NCBI RefSeq assembly: GCF_001887355.1 | Contig: NZ_MPIN01000006.1 | Location: 372,001 to 436,000 of the forward strand | Length of the DNA: 64,000 bases | Direction of reading: 5' to 3' | From: Cystobacter ferrugineus | GTDB taxonomy: Bacteria > Myxococcota > Myxococcia > Myxococcales > Myxococcaceae | In this document: positions 54,411-61,917 of the stretch, one piece after another | Layout: the number at the start of each line of letters is the position of its first letter | How positions within the stretch are numbered: position 1 is the stretch's first letter | Translations under genes and position numbers: made by a program | Notes under the pieces: generated by a model | Database searches by the model: none | Told to the model about the DNA's origin: nothing | Seen by the model: the letters and a program-made list of their open reading frames with translations, nothing else

Positions 54411-54689
54411 TCACAGCTCGCCGACCGACTGCATCACCTTGTCCTCGAAGTCCTCGCGGATGCGGATGAGGTTGGAATGCGCGACCTTCTTGCGCGCCTC
54501 GACGTACTCGCCATCGGGCTTGGTGAGGTCACCCTCGATGGTGTCATCCTCGAAGTCGATGGTCTGCGGGCCACCCTTGCCCGCCTTTCCGCCACCGGCA
54601 TCCCTCGTCGGGGGCGGGGAGTCCTCGTCCTGGGCGAGGGCCGGCGTCACGATCAACATCCCACACAGCATCAGGAGCTTGCGCATCAC
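54411..54689 (-). CDS. gltF: Small periplasmic protein GltF (CglF-like)
   Basis: A 92-residue protein with a clear signal peptide (MRKLLMLCGMLIVTPALAQ). The mature part has an acidic, Gly-rich linker (RDAGGGKAGKGG) and a helical C-terminus (HSNLIRIREDFEDKVMQSVG). It resembles the small periplasmic GltF/CglF of M. xanthus by position and by the TIDFEDDTIEGDLTKPDGEY stretch. The assignment depends mainly on gene order (between gltE and gltG). It is thought to be a periplasmic linker of the gliding apparatus. Confidence 0.8.
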   Translation of the reverse strand: MMRKLLMLCGMLIVTPALAQDEDSPPPTRDAGGGKAGKGGPQTIDFEDDTIEGDLTKPDGEYVEARKKVAHSNLIRIREDFEDKVMQSVGEL

Positions 54690-54785
54690 TGTCTCCGGGC
54701 GGCCCGCCTGTCCGGCGGGCCGCGATACATCATGAAGGTTCGCATCAATCCCCCCTCCACCGCCACCGCCACCTCATCCCACACC

Positions 54786-56225
54786 CTAGAAGATGTCGTC
54801 AGACGGCTCCGCTGGATCCGCCTGGGGCGGATTCGCCGACTGTGCGGCATTGTCGGCGGGCTTCTGTGCGGGCGCCCCGGGCTGGACGCCCGACGCGGGC
54901 TGGACGGCCGCGGGCTGCTGGGCCGGCGCGCCCCCGGCGGGGGTGACCGCGCCTCCCTGCTTGGCCTCCTCGGCCTTCATGAGTTCCTGCTGCTGCTTCT
55001 GCAGTTCCTCGAGCTTCTTGGCCTGCTCCTCCGCGAGGACGGCGTCGCGCTGGGCCTGGACGATGGACTCCGCCTCGCGCAGCAGCCCGAAGATGGGGTG
55101 CTCGGCGTTGAGGCCCACCTCACTGCCGGACAGGGCGATGTACTTCTTGTACAGCTCCACGGCCCGGTCCGGAGCGCCCTTGTTGCGGTGCAGCAACACG
55201 GCGCGGTTGAAGTAGATGGCGGCCAGGTTCGGGTCGAGCTTCTCGGCCTCGTCGTACTCCTGCATCGCCTTGTCGTACTGGCCCTGGCCCTTGAGGGCCA
55301 CGCCCAGGTTGAGGTGCGCGGGAGCGTTCTTGCTGTCGGCCTGGAGCACGCGGCGCAGGTGCTCCTCGGCGCCGGGGTAGTTCTCCACCTCCAGGGCGAG
55401 CTGCGCCAGCATCACGTGCGAGGGCACGTAGTCGGCGCGCACCTCGACGGCGCGCTTGAACTCCAGGCGCGCCTCGTCCTTCTTCTCCTCCTGCATGAGG
55501 ATGAGACCGATGGTGTGGTGCAGTTCGGGATCGTTCTGGTCGATCTTCAGCGCGCGCAGGGCCACGAGCTTGGCCATGGCGAGCTGCTTGCGCTCCAGGT
55601 AGCTGCGCATCATCACCTTGTAGGCGGTGACGGACTGGGGCTCGCGCATGAGGGCGGCGCGCGAGAACTCCATCGCCTTGTCGTGGTCGCCCGTCTGCCG
55701 GTAGATCTCCGCCAGGCGCGCGCGACTGTTCGCGTCGTCCGGGTACATCTTGAGGATGCCCTGGTAGAGGTTCACCGCGCCGGGCACGTCGCCGGCGTTC
55801 TGCGCCATCACCGCCAGGTTCTCCGCGGCCTGGCGCAGCGTGGGCTTGGTCTTGAGGGCGGCCTGGTAGTGGGCCACGGCCTCCGAGGCCTTGCCCTGGC
55901 GCTCGGCGAGCACCCCGAGGTTGTACTGGGCCTCGGCCAGCCCGTTGTCCGCGTCCAGCGCGGTCTTGAACTTGCGCTCGAGCGACGGGTAGTCGATGGC
56001 GCCGCCCTTCTTCTGGGCCTCATACGCCGAGAGCGCGTCCTCGAAGAGGAGCTTGGCGCGGTTGGAGATGGACTGCGGCTCGTTGGACTTGGTCGTCTTG
56101 CCGGTGTCCACGACCGACTGCTTGCTGGCGTTGGTGCCCGCGCAACCCGCGGCGAACAGCGCCGCGGTCACGGCCACGAGGAGTGAGCGCATCATGGAAG
56201 GGTGATTCGTCGAGGGGCGATTCAT
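54786..56225 (-). CDS. gltE: TPR lipoprotein GltE (AglT)
   Basis: A 479-residue protein that begins at the ATG at 56225 (an internal ATG at 56195 is possible). Its signal ends in the lipobox FAAGC. The mature protein consists of TPR repeats (YNLGVLAERQGKASEAVAHY, NLAVMAQNAGDVPGAVNLYQ, HLNLGVALKGQGQYDKAMQE, NRAVLLHRNKGAPDRAVELY), with a Glu/Gln-rich helix and a Pro/Ala-rich end (SGVQPGAPAQKPADNAAQ). It is anchored in the outer or inner membrane. In M. xanthus, AglT/GltE is required for A-motility and interacts with GltD. Its start overlaps the gltD stop by one base (TAATG). Confidence 0.9.
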   Translation of the reverse strand: MNRPSTNHPSMMRSLLVAVTAALFAAGCAGTNASKQSVVDTGKTTKSNEPQSISNRAKLLFEDALSAYEAQKKGGAIDYPSLERKFKTALDADNGLAEAQYNLGVLAERQGKASEAVAHYQAALKTKPTLRQAAENLAVMAQNAGDVPGAVNLYQGILKMYPDDANSRARLAEIYRQTGDHDKAMEFSRAALMREPQSVTAYKVMMRSYLERKQLAMAKLVALRALKIDQNDPELHHTIGLILMQEEKKDEARLEFKRAVEVRADYVPSHVMLAQLALEVENYPGAEEHLRRVLQADSKNAPAHLNLGVALKGQGQYDKAMQEYDEAEKLDPNLAAIYFNRAVLLHRNKGAPDRAVELYKKYIALSGSEVGLNAEHPIFGLLREAESIVQAQRDAVLAEEQAKKLEELQKQQQELMKAEEAKQGGAVTPAGGAPAQQPAAVQPASGVQPGAPAQKPADNAAQSANPPQADPAEPSDDIF

Positions 56226-59200
56226 TAGAGGAAGTCCTCGGGTTCCTGGTCGTCCGTGCCGGCCTTGCTCTTGGGCGTGCCCTCCTTGGTGGGCGCGGCC
56301 GGAGCATCAACCTGGGTAGCCGTCTGCTGCTGAAGCCGCTTGGCGAGGTCCGACACGTCCTCGACGACTTCCTGCGTCTTGTCCTTCTCGCCCTCGGTCT
56401 CCTCGACCACGGGGGGCGGGATGTCCTGGATGGCGGCGAGCAGATCCCCGCCGATGGCCAGGTCACGACCCTTGGTCAGGGCCACCTTCTCCTCCACCAT
56501 CATCGGGAACTGCTCCGGACGGTAGGTGGTGCGCAGCATCTTGAGGCTCTCGGCCGCGCAGTCGTTGTAGACGCTCAGCTCCTGGCTCTTGGCCACGGCC
56601 GTGGTGAACGCCTCGGCGGCCTTCTCCTTGAGAGGCAGGGCCTGGTTGCCGAACTCCTCGCGCAGCGCGCCCTCGGTCTCCTCGTCGATGCCCGGCGGCA
56701 TCGGGGCGTTGCTGATCTTGTCGGCGAAGTTGTCGTAGACCATGCCCAGGCGGTGCAGGGCGCAGATGGCGGGCTCGGGGGCGCCGATCGACACCGTCTG
56801 CACGTACTTCTTCTCCACCACCTCGCGCGAGTTGTTCTTGTTCGCGATGGAGGCCTTGAGCTTGTCGGGGCTGGGCGGGCTGCCCCAGGACAGCTTCAAG
56901 CGGGAGAAGTACTGGTAGTCCGGCTCCACGCTGCGGAACTGGGCGCGGGCCACGGCCGGCAGCGCGCTCTTCTCCAGCGACTGCTGCAGACGGCGCGGCA
57001 GATCCTCGTAGTATTTGAGGATGCGGCCGTAGAGGCGCTCGGTGTCACGCGGGCGCTGGAGCTTGTTCTCATAGATGTCGACGATGCGGCCCTCGGCCAT
57101 CAGGAACTTGCTCGGCTTGCTCTGGTACTGCCGCTCGTACTCCTCCAGCAGGCTCATGGCCTTGAAGTAGTTGCCCGACTTCTCGTGCAGGTCGACGGTG
57201 GAGAGGAACACCTCCTCGGCGTCCTTTGCCTTGGGCCAGAGCGTCAGGTAGCGCTCGCGCAGGGCGAGTGCCGCCTTGTACTCGCCGAGACCCTCGCGGT
57301 AGGTGGCCGCGTTGAACAGCGCCACCTGGGCCTTGGACTCCTCCCACTTCTGGGGAGCGCCGGACCTGGTGGAGACCACCACGTCCTTGCCCTTGCCCTT
57401 GCCCTTCTTGCCCTTGGCGGGCTTCTTGGCGGGCGCCGCGCGCGCCACGGACGTGCCGTTCTTGCTCGCCTCGTAGCCGTCCACGTACTGCTCGTACACG
57501 TCACCGGACTCGCGGAAGTCACCGATGGCCTCCAGCGCCTCCGCGTTGTTGTAGATGCACTCCGGCACGAAGCGCGACGTGGGGTAGCGCTCGATGATGT
57601 CCTTGCGCACCTGGATGGCCTTATCCAGCATCTTCGCCTTGTAGTAGTCCACCGAGGCGTTGAAGAGCGCCACGTCGGCGATCTCCGTCTGGGGGAAGTC
57701 GGCCACGAAGGACAGGTAGGCCTCGGCCGCCTTGGCGAACTGGCCCTTGGCCTCGAGCGCGCTCACCAGCTTGAACGCCGACTGCTCGATGACCTTGGAC
57801 AGTTCGTCGCGGAACTTGCCCGTGGCGAGCTTGTCGTTGTTGTAGAAGCGCCGCGCCCACTCGTTCACCTTCGCCCAGTCCTCGAGCAGGTTGTACGAGT
57901 CGAGCACGAGGTTGGCGGCCACCTCGCCCGCGCGCTCGCCGGTGTCGAACTTGTACTCGGGCGAGCCGAGCGCGATCTCGCTGAAGCGCAGCACCGCCTC
58001 GTCGAAGTGGTTGTGGCGGTAGTAGATGTTGGCCGCCTTGAAGGCGATCTCCACCCGCTTGTCACCCTTGGGCACGTACTTCAGGTAGCGCTCGCACGCC
58101 TCGAGCAGGTCCTTGCGGGCCTGGGGGATGGTGGCCTTCTTGCGGATGTCCTTGCTGACGTCGTCCTTGAAGAGGCCCTTGCTCTCCGCGTCCTTCACCA
58201 TCTCGTCATAGGCGAGCACGGCGTTGTACGCGGCGTTGGTGAGCCACTTGCCCGGCTTGCCCGGCTTGGGGTTGCCCTGCTCGTCCTTGGCCTCCAGCAG
58301 CTTCACGTCCTGCAGGGTGACGAGGGTGTAGTTGGCCGCGGCCTTGTCGTACTTCTGCAGGTTGTCGTTGAGCAGTTCCGCCCAGAAGAAGCGCAGGTCG
58401 TACGCCTTGGGGCTATCCGGGAAGAGCGTGAGGTAGTCCGAGTAGATCATGTCGGCGTAGCCGAACGTGGCCTCCTCGCGCGTCTTCTTCGCCTCGTTGT
58501 GCCAGGTGACGGCCAGGTTGGACAGGGTGCGCTCGGCCAGGTCCTTCGCGTCGGCCAGCGCCTTCTTGTCCTTCTCCTCCTTGATGACGCCCGAGCCCTC
58601 GACCTCCTTCATGATCTTCACGAGCCGGCGCACCTGGGTGACGGTGCGCTCCTTGTTGCCCATGCGCAGAACGATGTCGACGATGCGGCCCTGGAAGCCA
58701 GGCGCCTCGGGGGAGAGGGGCTTCTCCTTGATGAGGGAGTTGTAGGTGATGGCCGCCTCGCGGTCCTTGCCGTCCGCGTAGTAGAGGTTGGCCAGGCTCC
58801 TCATCATCCCGAAGCGATCGTCGGGATTGGTGGCGACCTTGGAGAAGTCCTCGCGCGCGAGCATCACGTCACCCTCGCGGGCGTAGGCGCGCACGTAGTC
58901 CTGACGGGCCTCGCGCACCAGCGAGTTGCCCTTCTTGTTCACCGGCGCGTCCTTGTCCGTGCCCGCGGCCGGGCCGGCCAGCTCGCCGTAGAGCACCACC
59001 GCCTTCCACTTGTCCTTGGCGTTCTGGTAGTCCGCCAGGTTGAAGTGGCACCAGCCCTGCTTGTAGAGGGCGAAGGCGTACACCTGGCTCTCGGTGAACT
59101 CGGCGGCCTTCTTGTAGGCCGCGAGCGCCCTCTCCAGATCCTGGCGCTTACCCTTGGAGCTGTTGAAGTAGTACTCGCCGAAGGCGAAGTAGGTGTCCGG

Positions 59201-59839
59201 GATGTACTTGGACTGGGGGAACTTCTCGATGAGGCGCTTGAAGGCCACCAGCGCCTTGCGCTCCTGGCCATCCTCCATGAGGTTGGTGCCCAGGAAGAAG
59301 AGCACCTCGTCCGAGCGCTCGAAGTCCGGATAGTTCTGGACGATCTTCGTGTATTGCTCGAGCGCGAGCTTGCCGTACTGCTTGGAGCGCGTGAGCAGCT
59401 CCGCCTTGGCCGCCTTCGCCTTCGACTGGCCCGCCGCGTCGTTGGCGTTCATGGCGACGAGGAGATCGTCGTCCTTCCGGTTGGCCTCGAAGAAGTAGTA
59501 CTTCGACTCTTCCCAGTACAACTCACCCAGGCGGAAGAGCAGCGAGGGCTGCTCCTTCGAGTCCGCCGACAGGGAGATGATCTTCTTGAGCGACTCGATC
59601 TGCTCGCGCCGCTTGGAGGCCACCTGCCCCTCCACGCCCAGACGGAATTGATCGTACTGCAGCGCGGGAGCGGCGGCCTCCGCCTTCTCCTTCTTGCGGC
59701 TGATGTCACCCGCGAGCGACTTGTCGATCACCGCGGTGCTGCTCTTCTTGCCAAGACTGGCGTCGCGCGGAGATTTCTTGTCCTGCGCGGGGGCCGCTGT
59801 GGCCAGGAGCAGGAGGCTGAGAAGAAGCGTACGGCGCAT
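56225..59839 (-). CDS. gltD: Periplasmic TPR protein GltD (AgmU)
   Basis: A 1,204-residue protein. I chose the ATG at 59839 because GAGGAAA lies just upstream and it gives the signal MRRTLLLSLLLLATAAPAQD. The remainder is dominated by TPR-type helical repeats (LFRLGELYWEESKYYFFEAN, FFLGTNLMEDGQERKALVAF, LASLYYADG-like units). The length is close to M. xanthus AgmU (about 1,218). It has a Lys-rich insertion (AKKPAKGKKGKGKGKD) and an acidic C-terminus (TDDQEPEDFL). It is the first gene of the cluster and is periplasmic; AgmU helps carry the moving complex along the helical track. The promoter should lie in 59840-60118. Confidence 0.9.
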   Translation of the reverse strand: MRRTLLLSLLLLATAAPAQDKKSPRDASLGKKSSTAVIDKSLAGDISRKKEKAEAAAPALQYDQFRLGVEGQVASKRREQIESLKKIISLSADSKEQPSLLFRLGELYWEESKYYFFEANRKDDDLLVAMNANDAAGQSKAKAAKAELLTRSKQYGKLALEQYTKIVQNYPDFERSDEVLFFLGTNLMEDGQERKALVAFKRLIEKFPQSKYIPDTYFAFGEYYFNSSKGKRQDLERALAAYKKAAEFTESQVYAFALYKQGWCHFNLADYQNAKDKWKAVVLYGELAGPAAGTDKDAPVNKKGNSLVREARQDYVRAYAREGDVMLAREDFSKVATNPDDRFGMMRSLANLYYADGKDREAAITYNSLIKEKPLSPEAPGFQGRIVDIVLRMGNKERTVTQVRRLVKIMKEVEGSGVIKEEKDKKALADAKDLAERTLSNLAVTWHNEAKKTREEATFGYADMIYSDYLTLFPDSPKAYDLRFFWAELLNDNLQKYDKAAANYTLVTLQDVKLLEAKDEQGNPKPGKPGKWLTNAAYNAVLAYDEMVKDAESKGLFKDDVSKDIRKKATIPQARKDLLEACERYLKYVPKGDKRVEIAFKAANIYYRHNHFDEAVLRFSEIALGSPEYKFDTGERAGEVAANLVLDSYNLLEDWAKVNEWARRFYNNDKLATGKFRDELSKVIEQSAFKLVSALEAKGQFAKAAEAYLSFVADFPQTEIADVALFNASVDYYKAKMLDKAIQVRKDIIERYPTSRFVPECIYNNAEALEAIGDFRESGDVYEQYVDGYEASKNGTSVARAAPAKKPAKGKKGKGKGKDVVVSTRSGAPQKWEESKAQVALFNAATYREGLGEYKAALALRERYLTLWPKAKDAEEVFLSTVDLHEKSGNYFKAMSLLEEYERQYQSKPSKFLMAEGRIVDIYENKLQRPRDTERLYGRILKYYEDLPRRLQQSLEKSALPAVARAQFRSVEPDYQYFSRLKLSWGSPPSPDKLKASIANKNNSREVVEKKYVQTVSIGAPEPAICALHRLGMVYDNFADKISNAPMPPGIDEETEGALREEFGNQALPLKEKAAEAFTTAVAKSQELSVYNDCAAESLKMLRTTYRPEQFPMMVEEKVALTKGRDLAIGGDLLAAIQDIPPPVVEETEGEKDKTQEVVEDVSDLAKRLQQQTATQVDAPAAPTKEGTPKSKAGTDDQEPEDFL

Positions 59840-60118
59840 GGGTTTCCTCTGCGGGGGTCTGCCGGCCGGCTGCCTTGCTTGCTCGGCAAGTGTCCGGGAC
59901 TCTTCGGGAATTTCCATCGGGGAGGCTCGGCACTATGCGTGGTGCGTCGCACTGGGTCAACAGGGCCCTCAGGGCACGTCGGCTTGCTTCGGTGGCACTG
60001 GAAAGATTCCACACATGCTGTGAGGAAGGTGTGAGTCCGCTTGCGCTGTCAGCCGCCCCTGGTAAGGGGGCAGGTGGGCTCGGCCGCCCGCATCCCCTCC
60101 ATACGGACCTGTAGCAAC
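59840..60118. promoter_or_regulatory. Divergent promoter region between gltD and the helicase-loader pair
   Basis: About 280 bases with divergent genes on both sides. It must hold the start of the glt cluster and of the 60119 gene. No canonical -35/-10 box was recognised. Confidence 0.45.
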
Positions 60119-60766
60119 ATGAGTCTCCTTCCCGAGAGCGCCAGTTTCGAAGAGCGCGTGCACGACTACTTCCTGGCCCTGCGCGGCAGCGGCTTGATGC
60201 TGTCGGCGCTGGACACGGAGCTGCTCAGCGCGTGGGCCGGACAGGAGGTGCCCTTCGAAGTGGTGGCGCGCGGCATCTCCCGCTCCGCGGAGAAGGCCAT
60301 GTGGGATGCGCGTCCTGGAGAGCCCGTGCTGCGCAGCCTGCGCGCCTGCCGCCGGCAGGTGGAGGCGGAGATCAAGAAGTACCGCGAGCGCATGGCGGGC
60401 GCGGGGAGCGAGGGCAAGCGCTCTGCTCGCACGCGCTCCTGGGAGGAGACGCGGCATGCGCAGCTCCTGGCCTCGCTGGAGCGGCTGGCCGAGACCCGGC
60501 CCGAACTCGCGCCGCGCGTCCACCGGCTGCGCGAGGCGCTGGCCCAGCGGGTGCCCCAGGACTTCACGGCGATGGAGACCCAGGAGGCGTTCGTGGGGCT
60601 CGTGTTGCTGCGCGCCCTGCCCTTCCCCGAGCGGCGGGAGCTGTGGCGGCAGGCCCGGGGCGTGGACTCGGATGCCCAGTTCATGTCCGGGCGCGCGCGG
60701 CGGCTGTCGCGGCGCTTCCGGCTGCTCGTGGCGGTGCGCCGGCGCCTGGGCCTGGGTGAGGCCTAG
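60119..60766 (+). CDS. Helical protein partner of a DnaC-like ATPase (helicase-loading pair)
   Basis: A 215-residue protein from the ATG at 60119; the ribosome-binding site is weak. The N-terminal half has LLPESASFEERVHDYFLALR, then GSGLMLSALDTELLSAWAGQ and EVPFEVVARGISRSAEKAMW. This order of DNA-binding helices occurs in small deltaproteobacterial proteins encoded next to DnaC-like ATPases. The rest is helical and basic (SLRACRRQVEAEIKKYRERM, SRRFRLLVAVRRRLG). There is no membrane segment. The downstream ATPase begins 142 bases later. It may bind the origin and load helicase together with the ATPase. Assignment is by context and pattern. Confidence 0.6.
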   Translation: MSLLPESASFEERVHDYFLALRGSGLMLSALDTELLSAWAGQEVPFEVVARGISRSAEKAMWDARPGEPVLRSLRACRRQVEAEIKKYRERMAGAGSEGKRSARTRSWEETRHAQLLASLERLAETRPELAPRVHRLREALAQRVPQDFTAMETQEAFVGLVLLRALPFPERRELWRQARGVDSDAQFMSGRARRLSRRFRLLVAVRRRLGLGEA

Positions 60767-60908
60767 ACGCCCGCGGGGCACGCCCGGCACCCGGGAGCGG
60801 GACAGCGGCTGCTCCCCCGCCCGGTTCCCGACTTCCAGCCCGCCCGTGCGCTGAACACCTGTCTCGCCTGCTGACGCGCGTCAGGTGGCTCTGCTATGGC
60901 CCGGGGTC

Positions 60909-61856
60909 ATGGTCAGCAAGGTGAGCGGCGAGGTGTGTGGTACGTGCGAGGGACGGACGTACGTCATCGAGCGTCAGGGAGACCGGGCCCACGCCCGGGT
61001 GTGCTCCTGCTCCACGCGCTGCCCCCTGTGTGAGGGCCGGGGCTTCTCGTACGAGGTGCGTGAGCAGACCTTCAGCGCCAAGGTGGGCCCCAAGCGCTAC
61101 GAGGTGCTCGTGCCGTGCGTGTGCCAGCACCGCGCCAGGCGCGTGGCGCTCTTCAACGAGATCGGCCTGCCGGGGGTCACCTCGCACGCGAGCTTCGAGA
61201 ACTACCGCGCCGCCAACGAGGCGCAGGATCGCGCGCGCAACCTGGCGATGCACTTCGCCCACCACTTCGACAAGGCGGGGGTGAACAAGGGCTTCATGCT
61301 GAGCGGTCCGGTGGGCACCGGCAAGACCCACCTGCTGGCCGCCACGCTCAAGCACCTGGTGCTCGAGGTGGGGGTGGCGGCGCGCTACGTGGAGATCTCC
61401 CTGCTCTACGCCACCATCCGGCGCGGCTTCCAGGAGGGCAAGAGCGGCGGGGAGATCATCGGCCCGCTGTCGGACGTGGCCGTGCTGGCCATCGACGAGA
61501 TGGGCAAGGGACGCGGCAGCCAGTTCGAGATGGAGACGCTCGATGAGCTGATCGCCCGGCGCTACAACGCGGGCCGCACCACGCTCTTCGCGACGAACTA
61601 CTCGCTGGAGCCAGAGCGCCGCGCCTCGCGCTCGGCGGCGCCTCCCGGCTACCACCGCCCCGCCGAGGATGCCAAGAGCGCCCTGCGCGAACAGGAGCTG
61701 CTGCGCGAGCGCGTGGGCGAGCGCATCTACAGCCGGTTGTGCGAGATGTGCACCTTCGTGGAGATGCCCAAGGACACGCCGGATCGGCGCCGGCTCATCC
61801 AGGAGGCCGACATGCGTCCGGGCCCTCCAACGGGCGCGCGCGGCCCGGGCCGCTGA
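60909..61856 (+). CDS. DnaC/IstB-like AAA+ ATPase
   Basis: A 315-residue protein; I chose the ATG at 60909. The N-terminus has three Cys pairs (CGTCEG, CSCSTRCPLCEG, CVCQHRARR), so it starts with a zinc-binding module. The AAA+ core has Walker A (FMLSGPVGTGKTHLLAATLK, Lys at about 139), Walker B (VAVLAIDEMGKGRG), sensor 1 (TTLFATNYS) and an arginine finger near RIYSRLCEMC. The C-terminus is helical and short. It matches DnaC or DnaI helicase loaders and IstB ATPases. With the upstream protein it could load DnaB, or it may be an IstB-type helper. Its position beside the glt cluster is conserved only in the sense that it is on the opposite strand. Confidence 0.8.
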   Translation: MVSKVSGEVCGTCEGRTYVIERQGDRAHARVCSCSTRCPLCEGRGFSYEVREQTFSAKVGPKRYEVLVPCVCQHRARRVALFNEIGLPGVTSHASFENYRAANEAQDRARNLAMHFAHHFDKAGVNKGFMLSGPVGTGKTHLLAATLKHLVLEVGVAARYVEISLLYATIRRGFQEGKSGGEIIGPLSDVAVLAIDEMGKGRGSQFEMETLDELIARRYNAGRTTLFATNYSLEPERRASRSAAPPGYHRPAEDAKSALREQELLRERVGERIYSRLCEMCTFVEMPKDTPDRRRLIQEADMRPGPPTGARGPGR

Positions 61857-61861
61857 AACGG

Positions 61862-61905
61862 CGCGAGCCCCCGCCCCCAGCACGCGCGGGGGACGAGGGC
61901 TCGCG
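61862..61905. terminator. Bidirectional hairpin between convergent genes
   Basis: CGCGAGCCC (61862-61870) pairs with GGGCTCGCG (61897-61905) with an inner CCCCC/GGGGG pairing. It lies between the ends of the two convergent genes and could end both. Confidence 0.7.
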
Positions 61906-61917
61906 GACCTCATGGAC

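Noticed and set aside
52027-54735. 902-codon plus-strand open frame
   Set aside because: Antisense to gltG and gltH; explained by codon bias.
56183-60034. 1,283-codon plus-strand open frame
   Set aside because: Antisense to gltD/gltE; no start signal or domain.
60909-61856. IS21 IstB helper protein
   Set aside because: No IstA transposase or terminal repeats nearby; a helicase-loader-type partner lies upstream instead.
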